The translations under genes were made by a program, and so were the position numbers. DNA of 64,000 nt from SSC4 sp964443225 (GTDB taxonomy: Bacteria > Chloroflexota > Anaerolineae > SSC4 > Amarolineaceae): the NCBI GenBank assembly GCA_964443225.1, contig CAYUCC010000001.1:88920-152919 (forward strand), written 5' to 3'. The notes under the pieces were generated by a model that saw nothing but the letters and a program-made list of their open reading frames with translations, searched no databases and had not been told where the DNA came from. Shown here piece by piece: positions 16,711 through 27,786 of the stretch (within the stretch, counting starts at the first letter, position 1; each line of letters opens with the position of its first letter).

Positions 16711-17400
16711 TGCCTGCTTGAGGACGTCTCCTCTATCGCGGGCATTCTCCAGCGCGGCGATGATAGCCGGCAGGGTTACGCCTTGCAGGCTGTCGAAGCG
16801 GGCGTGGGCGTGCGGCAGGCGTGCCGCGGGTCCGACGCCCACCGCCCACATACCAGCCGCCAGCGCCGCTTCGATACCGGCCGCGGCGTCTTCGATCACG
16901 ATGCAGTGTGCCGGCGTTACATTCATAAGCTGCGCGGCATGTAGAAACACGTCGGGGGCCGGCTTGCTGCGCTGGACATCGATGCCATCGACGATCACGT
17001 CCAGCAGCCCGGCGAGACCCAGCTGCTCGAGAATCCAGCGGGCATTACGACTCGCAGAACCCACGCCCACCTTGATACCCGCCGCACGCAGCGCCTCGAT
17101 CAAAGGCACGACGCCAGGCAAGAGACAGTCGGGCGCGTGCTGGCCGAAGATCTCCTCGAAATAGTCGTTTTTGCGTTCCAGCCATGCTGCCGCTTGCGCT
17201 TCACCCACCGCGCGTCCCGCCAGGATGATCTCCAGGGAAGCCGGTCGTGACTTGCCGCGCAGCCGCTCGTTGACCTGACGGTCGAATGGCAGGCCCTCTT
17301 CATCCGCCAGGCGCTGCCAGGAACGGTAATGGTACTCGGACGTGTCGGCGATGACACCGTCCAGGTCGAAGATCACAGCCACGACGTTTATAATACTCAT
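16684..17400 (-). CDS. pgmB: Beta-phosphoglucomutase-like HAD hydrolase
   Basis: A 238-residue HAD-superfamily enzyme. The first motif FDLDGVIADT carries the nucleophile Asp and the general acid-base Asp; GKSR, GSASRNA, SKPAPDVF (motif III Lys) and IVIEDAAAGIEAA (motif IV) follow, with the small helical cap between motifs I and II. The layout and GKSR match beta-phosphoglucomutases, which convert beta-glucose-1-phosphate to glucose-6-phosphate after maltose- or trehalose-type phosphorolysis. It lies back to back with the LacI regulator and beside the alpha-glucoside transporter, which fits a sugar role. Starts at 17400, 17409 or 17412 are possible; none has a strong ribosome site. A general sugar phosphatase is the alternative. 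Confidence 0.8.
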   Translation of the reverse strand: MSIINVVAVIFDLDGVIADTSEYHYRSWQRLADEEGLPFDRQVNERLRGKSRPASLEIILAGRAVGEAQAAAWLERKNDYFEEIFGQHAPDCLLPGVVPLIEALRAAGIKVGVGSASRNARWILEQLGLAGLLDVIVDGIDVQRSKPAPDVFLHAAQLMNVTPAHCIVIEDAAAGIEAALAAGMWAVGVGPAARLPHAHARFDSLQGVTLPAIIAALENARDRGDVLKQASQINEPLR

Positions 17401-17479
17401 AATCTGCATCATGATAACAGCCTGGGTGTGTCTTGTCAAACAGGGTGAAATCAGGCAGGTTCGGGTTTTCATGTCCCTC

Positions 17480-17508
17480 TTGACAATTGTCCAAAACTGC
17501 CTTATACT
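17480..17508 (+). promoter_or_regulatory. Promoter of the LacI-type regulator
   Basis: -35 TTGACA at 17480-17485 (perfect), a 17-base spacer, and -10 TATACT at 17503-17508. Just downstream, GAAAAGCGTTTTC at 17528-17540 is a palindrome with a CG-containing centre, the form expected of a LacI-family operator, so autorepression is likely. The divergent HAD gene begins 80 bases away and may share the site. Confidence 0.65.
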
Positions 17509-17577
17509 GACCCTGAAAGTTCTTACAGAAAAGCGTTTTCAAGACCTGAACAGTCGCCACTTCGCTGGTCAACGCCC

Positions 17578-18570
17578 ATGGCCCGTGTTACGATCTACGA
17601 TGTCGCCAATAGAGCCGGCGTGAGTATTGCCTCCGTTTCACGCGTGCTCAATACGCCAGAGCAGGTGAACGAACCGCTGCGTGGCCGGGTGCTGGCCGCC
17701 ATCGATGAACTCGGTTTTGTGCCCAACGCCGAAGCGACGGCACGGGCGCGGCGCACCGTGCAGCGTATTGGGGTCCTGGCACCCTTTTTTACCTATCCCT
17801 CGTTCGTACAGCGCCTGCGCGGTGTGGCCGGGGTGCTGGCCAGTTCCCCCTACGAACTGGTAGTGTACACCGTCGATTCTATGGCACGGCGTGACGGTTA
17901 TCTCGCCAGCCTGCCGCTGCATCGACGTTTGGACGGTTTGATCATCATGTCGCTGGCGGTGGAGGACAGCGCCGCGCAGCGTTTGTTGTCGCATGGCCTG
18001 GAAACCGTACTGATCGAATATCACCACCCAACGTTGAGCAGCATCGAGATCGACGATGCAGCGGGTGGCCGCCTGGCGGGCGAGCTTGCGCTGAACGGAG
18101 GGCATCGCCGCTGTGCCTTTGTCGGCGATGGGGACCTGCCACCCTACTCGCTGCGTCCGGCCGACGCCCGCCTGGCAGGATACTGCCAGGCCCTGAACGC
18201 AGCAGGTGTGGCACTGCCGGAAACCGCCGTGATACGCGCTTTTCCCGACGCCAAACGCGCCTACCAGGCTGCGCAGCTGCTGCTGGCACGGCCCGATCCC
18301 CCAACCTTCGTTTTTTGCACCTCGGACGTGCATGCCATAGGGGTTCTGCGTGCGGCCCGCGAGCTCGGTATCGCGGTTCCCCAACAGCTGGCCGTGGCCG
18401 GCTTCGACGACCTCGACGTCGCCGAATATATCGGCCTGACCACCATCCGCCAGCCGCTCGACGAGTCAGGCCGCATCGCCGCCAATATTCTGCTGGACCG
18501 CCTGGCCGACCGCGGCCGCCCCGTGCAGCGGGTGATGCTGCCGCTGACGCTGCAGAGACGTGAAACGTGA
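17578..18570 (+). CDS. LacI-family transcriptional regulator
   Basis: A 330-residue repressor. Residues 1-60 are the LacI helix-turn-helix (TIYDVANRAGVSIASVSRVL) and hinge helix; the rest is the periplasmic-binding-like effector domain with LAPFFTYPSFVQRL, FDDLDVAEY and ILLDRLADRG dimerisation features. It stands between the HAD phosphomutase gene (divergent) and the AglEFG-like transporter (same strand), so it probably controls the alpha-glucoside/sucrose genes in response to a sugar or sugar phosphate. It ends within a GTGAAACGTGA repeat that may form its terminator. No strong Shine-Dalgarno is visible before the ATG. Confidence 0.9.
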   Translation: MARVTIYDVANRAGVSIASVSRVLNTPEQVNEPLRGRVLAAIDELGFVPNAEATARARRTVQRIGVLAPFFTYPSFVQRLRGVAGVLASSPYELVVYTVDSMARRDGYLASLPLHRRLDGLIIMSLAVEDSAAQRLLSHGLETVLIEYHHPTLSSIEIDDAAGGRLAGELALNGGHRRCAFVGDGDLPPYSLRPADARLAGYCQALNAAGVALPETAVIRAFPDAKRAYQAAQLLLARPDPPTFVFCTSDVHAIGVLRAARELGIAVPQQLAVAGFDDLDVAEYIGLTTIRQPLDESGRIAANILLDRLADRGRPVQRVMLPLTLQRRET

Positions 18571-18611
18571 GACGTGAAAGTCTGTGGGCGCTTCACGTTT
18601 CACGCCTCACT
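18559..18611. repeat. GTGAAACGTGA/TCACGTTTCACG inverted repeat at the regulator's 3' end
   Basis: CGTGAAACGTGAGACGTGAAAG (18559-18580) is inverted as CTTCACGTTTCACGCCTCAC (18591-18610). It overlaps the stop codon of the LacI gene. The same motif family occurs at 48423-48502 and 53485-53526, also at gene ends. It could serve as a terminator and separates the regulator from the transporter operon. Confidence 0.7.
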
Positions 18612-18621
18612 GTGTTATACT
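18592..18621 (+). promoter_or_regulatory. Candidate promoter of the alpha-glucoside operon
   Basis: -10 TATACT at 18616-18621 with a weaker -35 TTCACG at 18592-18597, spacer 18. It would give a 190-base leader before the binding-protein start. GGCGAAAGCGCC at about 18642-18653 is a short palindrome that might be an operator or stem. Confidence 0.4.
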
Positions 18622-18820
18622 TAATCCAGTTGCCTGAATCGTTTGGCGAAAGCGCCGCCTGGCCACCCCGGACCATCCGGTGGAAGGAGGAGACCGCAGA
18701 CAAGCCGATTACACCACCAATGACGAAGATGTTACAACGTGCACCGGCCTGGACCACCAGGTCGCCGGTGCTTGTGCTAGTTTGTATTACGAACCATCAG
18801 TTTTTTCAAAGGAGAAGAAA

Positions 18821-20260
18821 ATGAAGCGTTGGACGATCCTCTCTCTGTTGGTTGTGCTGTCGATGCTGCTCGCCGCCTGCGGCGGGACTGCACCGGCCAC
18901 CACAGCCCCTGCCACCGAAGCGCCGCCGGTTGACGCCACCGAAGCACCGCCCGTCGAACCGCCGGCCGCAGTCGGCACCGGTGTTGGTGGCAGCGCCGAA
19001 GGCGCAGCCTCCAAGGGCCTCAACTGTCTGGCCGATGCCTACAACGGCAAGCTGACGGGCACCAAGGTCACCATGACCGGCCCCTTCACCGCCGGTGACA
19101 TCGTCAAGTTCGAGAACTCTATCAAGGCCTTCGAAGAAGCCACCGGCATCGACATCCAGTACGAAGGCACCAAAGAGTTCGAAGCCACCATCGCCGCACG
19201 CGTGCTGGCGGGTGATGCACCGGACATCGTCGACTTCCCACAGCCCGGCCTGCTGGGCAACCTGGCCAAGCAGGGCAAGGTCAAACCGGTGACCGACCTG
19301 GTACCGGACACCTGGCTGAAGGAAAACTACATCCAATCCTGGCTCGACATGGCCACCATGCCTGGCGCTGATGGCAGCGATGCCATGTACGGTGTCTGGC
19401 AGCGCTTCAATGGCAAGAGCCTGGTCTGGTATCCCAAGCAGGCTTTTGACGAGGCCGGCTACACCGCTCCCACCACCTGGGAAGAGCTGCAGGCCCTGCA
19501 GGACCAGATCGTATCCGACGGTGACACCCCGTGGTGCGTCGGCATCGAGTCCGGTGCTGCCACCGGCTGGGCAGCCACCGACTGGAACGAAGATATGATG
19601 CTGCGTACCACCTCGCTGGAGAACTACGACAAGTGGGTCGCCGGTGAGCTGAAGTTCAGCTCGCCCGAGGTGAAGAAGGCCATCGAAACCTTCGCCGAAA
19701 TCTGGAACGATCCCGAGATGGTCTACGGCGGCACGGCCCAGATCGTGAGCACGGCGTTTGGTGATGCACCGGCGCCGATGTTCGAAGATCCGCCGAAGTG
19801 CTGGCTGCACCGGCAGGGCAACTTCATCATGGCCTTCTTCCCCGAAGGCGTCAAGCCGCTCGAAGACTATGACTTCTTCTACCTGCCGCCGATCGACGAT
19901 GCCTACGGCAAACCGTTCCTGGTGGCCGGTGACATCATGGCCGCCTTTGCCGATCGACCGGAAGTCTGCGCCGTGATGCAGTGGTTCTCCACCGCCGCGG
20001 GTGTCGAGGGCTGGCTGGCTTCGGGTGGTGCCCTGTCACCGCACAATGACAGCACGCTGGAGATGTACGGCGATCCGGTCGAAAAGAAGATCGCCGAGAT
20101 CGTCAAGAACGCGACCGCCGTGCGCTTTGACGCTTCGGACCTGATGCCGAGCCAGGTGGGCTCGGGCGCCGTGTGGAAGGGTTTCACCGACTACTTCTCG
20201 GGCAAGGCTACTCTGGACCAGATGCTGGCGGAAGTCGACGCCGCCTGGCCGTCACAGTAA
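18821..20260 (+). CDS. aglE: Alpha-glucoside ABC transporter substrate-binding lipoprotein (AglE-like)
   Basis: A 479-residue family 1 solute-binding lipoprotein. The ATG at 18821 follows AAAGGAG and gives a clean signal peptide with lipobox LLAAC; upstream in-frame ATGs have no support. After an Ala/Thr/Pro linker, the mature part has GPFTAGDIVKFENSIKAFEE, EFEATIAARVLAGDAPDIVDFPQPG and FSTAAGVEGWLASGGALSPHN, the pattern of AglE proteins binding sucrose, trehalose or maltose. It is the first gene of a transporter operon and is followed by strongly structured RNA, probably favouring its higher expression. Confidence 0.88.
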   Translation: MKRWTILSLLVVLSMLLAACGGTAPATTAPATEAPPVDATEAPPVEPPAAVGTGVGGSAEGAASKGLNCLADAYNGKLTGTKVTMTGPFTAGDIVKFENSIKAFEEATGIDIQYEGTKEFEATIAARVLAGDAPDIVDFPQPGLLGNLAKQGKVKPVTDLVPDTWLKENYIQSWLDMATMPGADGSDAMYGVWQRFNGKSLVWYPKQAFDEAGYTAPTTWEELQALQDQIVSDGDTPWCVGIESGAATGWAATDWNEDMMLRTTSLENYDKWVAGELKFSSPEVKKAIETFAEIWNDPEMVYGGTAQIVSTAFGDAPAPMFEDPPKCWLHRQGNFIMAFFPEGVKPLEDYDFFYLPPIDDAYGKPFLVAGDIMAAFADRPEVCAVMQWFSTAAGVEGWLASGGALSPHNDSTLEMYGDPVEKKIAEIVKNATAVRFDASDLMPSQVGSGAVWKGFTDYFSGKATLDQMLAEVDAAWPSQ

Positions 20261-20268
20261 TCAGATGT

Positions 20269-20308
20269 CAGCCCGCTGTGGCGGTTGTTCAACCACCGCA
20301 GCGGGCTG
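20269..20308 (+). terminator. 19-bp hairpin between aglE and the permease genes
   Basis: Bases 20269-20287 pair with 20290-20308, with two wobble pairs and a 2-base turn. More stems follow in the same 290-base spacer, including GGGTAGCCCT/AGGGCTGCCC (about 20323-20348) and a CTTGCCGGGC/CCCGGGCAAG stem (about 20441-20465). No U-run follows, so an mRNA stabiliser or partial terminator is more likely than a full stop. Confidence 0.55.
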
Positions 20309-20550
20309 GTGAATGACGAGCGGGGTAGCCCTGACAAGAGGGCTGCCCTGCTCATCCCTGGGGGTGACCTCCGCGGTCTCCCCAGTGGCCGGTGCATACC
20401 AACTGGCACCGGGATCGCGGCAGGCTGTGGCCTGCACTTCTTGCCGGGCGCCGGCCCGGGCAAGAAACCCTCCCGGTCCGTACTGGTCACACGGCTGAAC
20501 GCCAGGCTGTTCCCTGGCGGAGCAGCTTGACGTCAAGGAGGAAAGGACTC

Positions 20551-21678
20551 ATGACCGTACCGACGGCACCGATCGAAGATTTCTCCGCTGCAGCAAAACC
20601 CGCAGGTGTGCTGGCGCGATTCGTTACCTTCATCGCCCGGCTCCTGCTGTCACTGTTTGTCCCGATTGTCACTTTTATCGTGCTCTACGTCGGCTTCATG
20701 TTCTTGCGCGACAGCGATGCGCCCAAGGGGATCGTGGCCATCGTGGCCATCATCTGGGGCGTGGGCGGGGTGGCCCTGCTGTACCTGGTCTCGAACTGGT
20801 TTGTCGAGCGCATGGGCGATCCGTGGCGGGCGCGTTTGCAGCCCTTTGTGTTTGTCGGGCCCGCCGTTGCCATCCTGATCTGGTACCTGGCCTTACCCAC
20901 CGTGCGCACGCTGTGGGCCAGCTTCTTCAACGCCACGGGTGACGTTTTCGTAGGCTTGCAGAACTACCTGGCGGTCTTTACCAACCGCAGCATGCAGACA
21001 GCCTTCTTCAATAACATCCTTTGGATCATTTTTGGCGCCACAGGGGCCGTGCTGCTGGGTCTGGTCGTCGCGGTTCTGGCCGACCGCAGCCGCTTCGAGC
21101 GGTTCGCCAAATCGCTGATCTTCATGCCCATGGCGATCTCGATGGTGGGTGGTGCGATCATCTGGAAGATGATCTACGCCGTCAATCCCAACATCGGCAT
21201 ACTCAACGCCATCTACACCAACCTCACCGGCAATGCACCCGTAGCCTGGACAGCATCGGCGCAGCCGTGGAACAACCTCTTTCTGATCGTCATCATGGTC
21301 TGGCTGCAGGCCGGTTACTGCATGGTGCTCTTTTCAGCGGCGATCAAGGGCATTCCCGGTGAGCTGCTGGAGGCGGCACGCGTCGATGGCGCCAACGAGT
21401 GGCAGGTCTTCTTCCGTATCATGATCCCGTACATCCTGCCGACGATTATTACGGTTGCGACGACGGTGGTCATCTTCACGCTGAAAATATTCGACGTAGT
21501 CTGGGTGATGACAGGAGGCCAGTTCAGCACCCAGGTGATTGCAACCCAGTTCTACCGCGAATACTTCACCGCCTTGAACGCAGGTTACGGCTCGGCCATT
21601 GCGATCGTGCTCTTGATCGCGGTCGTGCCGGTGATGATCTACAACCTGCGCCAGTTCCGCGAGCAGGAGGCGTTCTGA
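20551..21678 (+). CDS. aglF: Alpha-glucoside ABC permease, AglF-like
   Basis: A 375-residue inner-membrane permease. The ATG at 20551 follows AAGGAGG. There are two extra N-terminal hydrophobic segments (about 22-75) before the MalF-type core from residue 95. The EAA loop that docks the ATPase is EAARVDGANEWQVFFRIMIP near residue 272. It precedes its partner permease with overlapping stop and start codons. The transporter ATPase is not encoded nearby; a shared MsmX/UgpC-type ATPase elsewhere is expected. Confidence 0.9.
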   Translation: MTVPTAPIEDFSAAAKPAGVLARFVTFIARLLLSLFVPIVTFIVLYVGFMFLRDSDAPKGIVAIVAIIWGVGGVALLYLVSNWFVERMGDPWRARLQPFVFVGPAVAILIWYLALPTVRTLWASFFNATGDVFVGLQNYLAVFTNRSMQTAFFNNILWIIFGATGAVLLGLVVAVLADRSRFERFAKSLIFMPMAISMVGGAIIWKMIYAVNPNIGILNAIYTNLTGNAPVAWTASAQPWNNLFLIVIMVWLQAGYCMVLFSAAIKGIPGELLEAARVDGANEWQVFFRIMIPYILPTIITVATTVVIFTLKIFDVVWVMTGGQFSTQVIATQFYREYFTALNAGYGSAIAIVLLIAVVPVMIYNLRQFREQEAF

Positions 21679-22796
21679 TGACAACCGCAGCCACTTCACC
21701 CGCTCCCAAAAAACAGCGCCGCTGGGTTTCGGACCTGTTCATCAATGGAACCCTCGTGCTGCTGGTGCTCATCTGGACGATTCCGACGTTCGCACTGCTG
21801 GTCTCCTCCTTCCGCGATCGTTTCGACATCCAGACCTCCGGCTGGTGGACGATCTTTCCACACCAGGAGTGGGTAACGGTACGCACGATCCCGGTACCCG
21901 ATGGCGTGGATCGCGCCGGTATCATGCCGATCGAAGGTGCCCAGGCGACATTCGAGCAGTTCCGCGAGGGTGTCCAGGTCGGCGATTATCAACTTGTGTG
22001 GGTCGGCAACCGCCGCACAGGTGTCATCCAGGTCCAGCAAGAGCAGTGGACCATGAATACCGACTTCACCCTGGACAACTATAAACAGGTCCTGGGCGGA
22101 CAGAGCTTTACGATCGAACAGGCGGATGGTACGACGATCACGGTACGGGGAGACAACTTCGTCAACGCCTTCCTGAACAGCCTGATCGTGGCGATCCCAG
22201 CCACGGTGATACCCATCCTGATCGCCGCGTTCGCCGCCTATGGCTTCGCCTGGATGCGTTTTCCGGGACGGCGGCTGCTCTTTATCATGGTGGTAGCCCT
22301 GTTGGTGGTGCCGCTGCAAATTGCCTTCGTTCCGATTCTGACAGACTATACCAAACTGCAGTTGAACGGCACTTTCCTGGGGGTCTGGCTGGCCCACACG
22401 GGCTTTGGCTTACCGCTGGCGACGTACCTGCTCTACAGCTACATCAGCACCCTGCCGCGCGAAATCCTGGAGTCGGCCTTCATCGATGGCGCATCGCACT
22501 TCACGATCTTCCGGCAGTTGATTCTGCCGCTGTCGGTGCCGGCGCTGGCATCCTTTGCCATCTTCCAGTTCCTATGGACCTGGAACGACTACCTGGTGGC
22601 CCTGATCTTCATCGGCGCCAAACCTGACGTCCAGGTGCTGACGATGCGCCTGGCCGACATCGCCGGCTCGCGCGGCAACGACTGGCACCTGCTGACCGCC
22701 GGCGCCTTCATTTCGATGCTGCTGCCGCTGATCGTCTTCTTTGCGCTGCAGCGGTACTTCGTGCGCGGCATGATGGCCGGCTCGGTCAAGGGATAG
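21678..22796 (+). CDS. aglG: Alpha-glucoside ABC permease, AglG-like
   Basis: A 372-residue permease starting at 21678, where its A overlaps the TGA of the preceding permease. The first membrane segment (about 22-45) is followed by a periplasmic insert of about 110 residues, typical of AglG, and then five more segments. The EAA loop is ESAFIDGASHFTIFRQLILP. It pairs with the AglF-like protein to form the channel for the alpha-glucoside bound by the lipoprotein upstream. Confidence 0.9.
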   Translation: MTTAATSPAPKKQRRWVSDLFINGTLVLLVLIWTIPTFALLVSSFRDRFDIQTSGWWTIFPHQEWVTVRTIPVPDGVDRAGIMPIEGAQATFEQFREGVQVGDYQLVWVGNRRTGVIQVQQEQWTMNTDFTLDNYKQVLGGQSFTIEQADGTTITVRGDNFVNAFLNSLIVAIPATVIPILIAAFAAYGFAWMRFPGRRLLFIMVVALLVVPLQIAFVPILTDYTKLQLNGTFLGVWLAHTGFGLPLATYLLYSYISTLPREILESAFIDGASHFTIFRQLILPLSVPALASFAIFQFLWTWNDYLVALIFIGAKPDVQVLTMRLADIAGSRGNDWHLLTAGAFISMLLPLIVFFALQRYFVRGMMAGSVKG

Positions 22797-22849
22797 ATGC
22801 TCCGCATCTTCCAGGCCCCTTGCGCTTCTGCAAAGAAAAGCCAGGATCG

Positions 22850-22885
22850 AGGGTAGGGCGTACGTAAAGTTGCACGCCCTACCCT
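22850..22885 (+). terminator. 12-bp hairpin after the permease genes
   Basis: AGGGTAGGGCGT at 22850-22861 pairs with ACGCCCTACCCT at 22874-22885 across a 12-base loop. It lies in the 134-base spacer before the amylosucrase-like gene and may terminate or attenuate transcription there. Confidence 0.55.
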
Positions 22886-22930
22886 TCGGGTGCTTGTGCT
22901 GTCGGGCCTTTTATCATCGTAAGAATCGGT

Positions 22931-24898
<1,968 letters not shown>

Positions 24899-25852
24899 AT
24901 GTTCGACGTGATTGCCTGTGGGGAGCTGCTGATCGACTTCGTGCCGACGGTGAGCGGGGTGTCGCTGGCCGAAGCGCCGGCCTTTCAGAAAGCGCCGGGG
25001 GGTGCGCCGGCCAATGTCGCGGTCGGCGTCCAGCGCCTGGGCCGGACCGCCGGCTTCATGGGGCAGGTGGGGGATGACGAGTTTGGCCATTTCCTGGCCG
25101 ACGTCCTGGCCAGCAACGGCGTCGACGTCGCGGGGCTGCGCTTCTCAGCGGCGGCGCGTACCGCCCTGGCCTTCGTGTCGTTACGCGCCGACGGCGAGCG
25201 TGAGTTCATGTTCTACCGCCACCCCAGCGCCGACATGCTCTGGCGGCCGGAGGATGTCGATACGGCCTATGCGGCCGCGACACGTATCTTCCACTTTGGC
25301 TCGATCACCCTGATCGGTGAGCCGTCGCGCAGTGCGACGCTGGCAGCGGTGGAAGCGGCGCGAGCGGGCGGCGCGCTCATCTCGTACGACCCCAACCTGC
25401 GGCTGCCGCTGTGGCCGTCGGCCGACGCGGCGCGGGCGGGTATGCTGCACGGCTGGCAGTATGCACAGCTGGTCAAGGTGAGTGAAGAGGAGCTGCGTTT
25501 CCTGAGCGGCGAGGAAGACCTGCTGGCGGGGGCGCACGCCCTATGGACGCCGCGCCTGCGCCTGCTGGTGGTGACCCAAGGGCCGGCCGGCTGCGCCTAC
25601 GTAACGCCGCGGCACTACGGTCGCGTCGCCGGTTTCCAGGCCAAGCCGGTCGACACCACCGGCGCCGGCGATGGTTTCGTCGCCGGCCTGCTGACCGGTC
25701 TGCTCGATGCCGACTTCCCCTGGGACGACGTCCCCGCGCTGGAGCAGGCCGTGCGCCTGGGCAACGCTGTGGGCGCCCTGGCCACCATGCAACGGGGTGC
25801 CATACCGGCGCTGCCAACCCGCGCCGCGGCACAGGCATTCATGGCCCGCTGA
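24899..25852 (+). CDS. Fructokinase (PfkB family)
   Basis: A 317-residue cytosolic sugar kinase using ATP to make fructose-6-phosphate. It starts CGELLIDFVPTVSG and has the PfkB signature 1 region GGAPANVAVGVQRLG, LISYDPNLRLPLW, and signature 2 DTTGAGDGFVAGLLTGLL with the catalytic Asp. Its ATG immediately follows the TGA of the amylosucrase-like gene, indicating translational coupling and a shared job: it consumes the fructose freed from sucrose. Confidence 0.9.
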   Translation: MFDVIACGELLIDFVPTVSGVSLAEAPAFQKAPGGAPANVAVGVQRLGRTAGFMGQVGDDEFGHFLADVLASNGVDVAGLRFSAAARTALAFVSLRADGEREFMFYRHPSADMLWRPEDVDTAYAAATRIFHFGSITLIGEPSRSATLAAVEAARAGGALISYDPNLRLPLWPSADAARAGMLHGWQYAQLVKVSEEELRFLSGEEDLLAGAHALWTPRLRLLVVTQGPAGCAYVTPRHYGRVAGFQAKPVDTTGAGDGFVAGLLTGLLDADFPWDDVPALEQAVRLGNAVGALATMQRGAIPALPTRAAAQAFMAR

Positions 25853-25860
25853 CCGGCCGC

Positions 25861-26069
25861 GTGGCCGAGCTCATCTACGATCAAAGCATTCAGCTGATGA
25901 CCGCCCCCCCGGCCTCGACCTGTACGGCGAATCGACGACCTCGGTGAGCGCACAAAACCTGGTGCTCGACGTGCTGTACGCCACCTTCGCCGCACGTCAC
26001 TTCGACCAGACGCTGCGCCACCTCGAAAACACGTACACCGCCGCAATCAAAAACACACGCATTGCGTGA
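25861..26069 (+). pseudogene. Short frameshifted coding remnant after the fructokinase gene
   Basis: From 25861 a frame reads VAELIYDQSIQLMTAPP and stops early. Shifting by one base in a run of seven C (25904-25910) gives a continuous protein-like frame GLDLYGESTTSVSAQN...LVLDVLYATFAARHFDQ to a stop at 26069. One missing C would explain both halves. It could be a sequencing error in a homopolymer or real decay of a 65-70 residue gene. No family is recognised. The remaining part of the 25853-26218 gap is the terminator hairpin. Confidence 0.3.
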
Positions 26070-26108
26070 TGGCATGGTTGCCGTCGACGAGTGGGGACAA
26101 CGAATGAA

Positions 26109-26142
26109 CGAAAGGCCGCACCCTGTAGGGCGCGGCCTTTCG
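26109..26142. terminator. Bidirectional terminator hairpin between convergent genes
   Basis: CGAAAGGCCGC at 26109-26119 pairs with GCGGCCTTTCG at 26132-26142, with further inner pairing (CCCTGTAGGG). It lies between the end of the sucrose operon (plus) and the end of the P450 gene (minus). Confidence 0.7.
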
Positions 26143-26218
26143 TCACCCGCGGGCAACCATGATGCAATATGCCATTGTTCATTGGCGCTGATTTGCGAAA
26201 TTCGCGGTCACTGAAAAA

Positions 26219-27595
26219 TTAGCGGGTCACTGCGCGCGGTTCGATCCGCATTGGCATGCCGTTTTTGGTGGCGATGGTGCCTTCCATGACAATCTGCGGC
26301 TGGTGGCCGGGCTTGAGCCGGAGCTGGAAGCGCGGGACCAGCATGGCGGCAATGACGTGGGTTTCCAGCAGGGAAAAACTATTACCCAGGCAGATCCGCT
26401 TGCCCGCCGCAAAGGGGTGAAAGGCGTAGGGATGGCGCGCCGCCTCGGCCTCCGGTGTCCAGCGCGCCGGGTCGAAGCGTTCGGCGTCGGGCCAAAAGTC
26501 GGGATGGCGATGGGTGGCGTAGGGGAAGGGCATCACGCGCGTCCCGCCGGGAATGCGCACGCCGTCCAGCTGGTCGTCGGCTACCACATCGCGCGCATAG
26601 ATTGGCGCCGCCGGGTAGAGGCGCAGCGTCTCCTTGATGACCTGTAAGGTGTACGGCAGGCGCTTGAGGTCCTCCACGGTGGGCGTGCGCGTCCCCAGCA
26701 CCGCCGTGATCTCCTCGACCATGCGCTGCTCCACGGCGGGGTTCTGTGCCAGCGCGTAGAATAGGAAGGTCAGCGTGCGTGCCGTGGTCTCGTGTCCGGC
26801 CATGAAGATGGTAATCGACTCGTCGCGGATCAATGTGTCGGCCATGGGCTGGCCTGTCTCTTCGTCGCGCGCCAGCATCAGTTTGGTCAGCAGGTCGTCG
26901 GGCCACTGGTCCTGGGGCAGGCTGCGGCGCTGAGTCAACAGCGCGGTAATGTAGTGGTGCACCAGCTCGCGGGCCTTGTAGTAGCGGCGGTTGGCGGGCG
27001 TAGGCAGCCAGCGGGGCAGCTTGATGGGATTGTTCAGCGCCGCGCCCGCATAACTGACCATGACCCCCACCGCCTCCTTGATCTCCAGCAGGTCGCTGCT
27101 GGACTCGGTGCTGAACATGGTGTGCAGAATGACGGCGGCCGTGATCAGCATCATCTCATCTCCCAGCTCGACGGTCTGCCCGGCCAGGCTGTGCCAGCGA
27201 TCGATCAGCGCCGCAGTGTCGGCTACGAAGACTGGCAGGTGCTGCTCGATGGCGCGTGGGGTGAAAAAGGGTGCCATCAGCCGGCGCTGGCGGCGCCACA
27301 GCTCGCCGCGGCTGGCCACCAACCCGTCACCCACGATCAACTCGCGCACAACGTCGTAACTTTCCAGCTTATCGTAGTTGTCGCTTTTGGTGACGTTCAC
27401 CTGGCGCACGTGATCGGGATGGACCACCAGGAACATCTCCTGCGAAGCGAGCTTGAGATGGGGCAGGTCGCCGAAGTCGTGCCAGGCGTCCATAAAAAAA
27501 CGCAGCTGTCCTTTGCGCCGCATCTCGCGGATCAGCTCGAGCATACCGGGTGCGTAGACCGTATCTGATAGAGCAGGAGCAGATGTGATTGTCAC
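26219..27595 (-). CDS. Cytochrome P450
   Basis: A 458-residue haem monooxygenase. The GTG at 27595 is chosen because GGAGG lies just before it, whereas the upstream ATG frame is repeat-like. Features in order: helix C WRRQRRLMAPFF, the I-helix oxygen-activation motif FMAGHETTART, the K-helix ETLRLYPAAP (ExxR), FDPARW, and the haem loop FAAGKRICLGNSF with the Cys ligand near 402. The class resembles soluble bacterial P450s related to CYP4/CYP102 and bacterial carotenoid or fatty-acid hydroxylases. No ferredoxin partner lies nearby. It is followed upstream by a CrtC/AttH-like gene on the same strand, which may act on the same lipid. Substrate unknown. Confidence 0.9.
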   Translation of the reverse strand: MTITSAPALSDTVYAPGMLELIREMRRKGQLRFFMDAWHDFGDLPHLKLASQEMFLVVHPDHVRQVNVTKSDNYDKLESYDVVRELIVGDGLVASRGELWRRQRRLMAPFFTPRAIEQHLPVFVADTAALIDRWHSLAGQTVELGDEMMLITAAVILHTMFSTESSSDLLEIKEAVGVMVSYAGAALNNPIKLPRWLPTPANRRYYKARELVHHYITALLTQRRSLPQDQWPDDLLTKLMLARDEETGQPMADTLIRDESITIFMAGHETTARTLTFLFYALAQNPAVEQRMVEEITAVLGTRTPTVEDLKRLPYTLQVIKETLRLYPAAPIYARDVVADDQLDGVRIPGGTRVMPFPYATHRHPDFWPDAERFDPARWTPEAEAARHPYAFHPFAAGKRICLGNSFSLLETHVIAAMLVPRFQLRLKPGHQPQIVMEGTIATKNGMPMRIEPRAVTR

Positions 27596-27786
27596 TGCAA
27601 CCTCCAGGAATGAATCACGCCGCACGGCACGCCGGCGGCGCTTGTTCTGTTCTTCACAGCATTGTAGCACCGCCGGCGGTGGGTGGCAAAGTGGGATCTG
27701 TCCCCAAATGTGCACGAATTTGATTGAGACCGCGAATCTCGCGAATCGGCGCGAATGATTTCAGTGAGTGTCAGGGCAGGGGTGTG

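Noticed and set aside
18423..18502. Short repeats at 18559-18611 and 48423-48502 as a possible CRISPR array
   Set aside because: Units are about 10 bases, contiguous and without unique spacers, and no cas genes are present.
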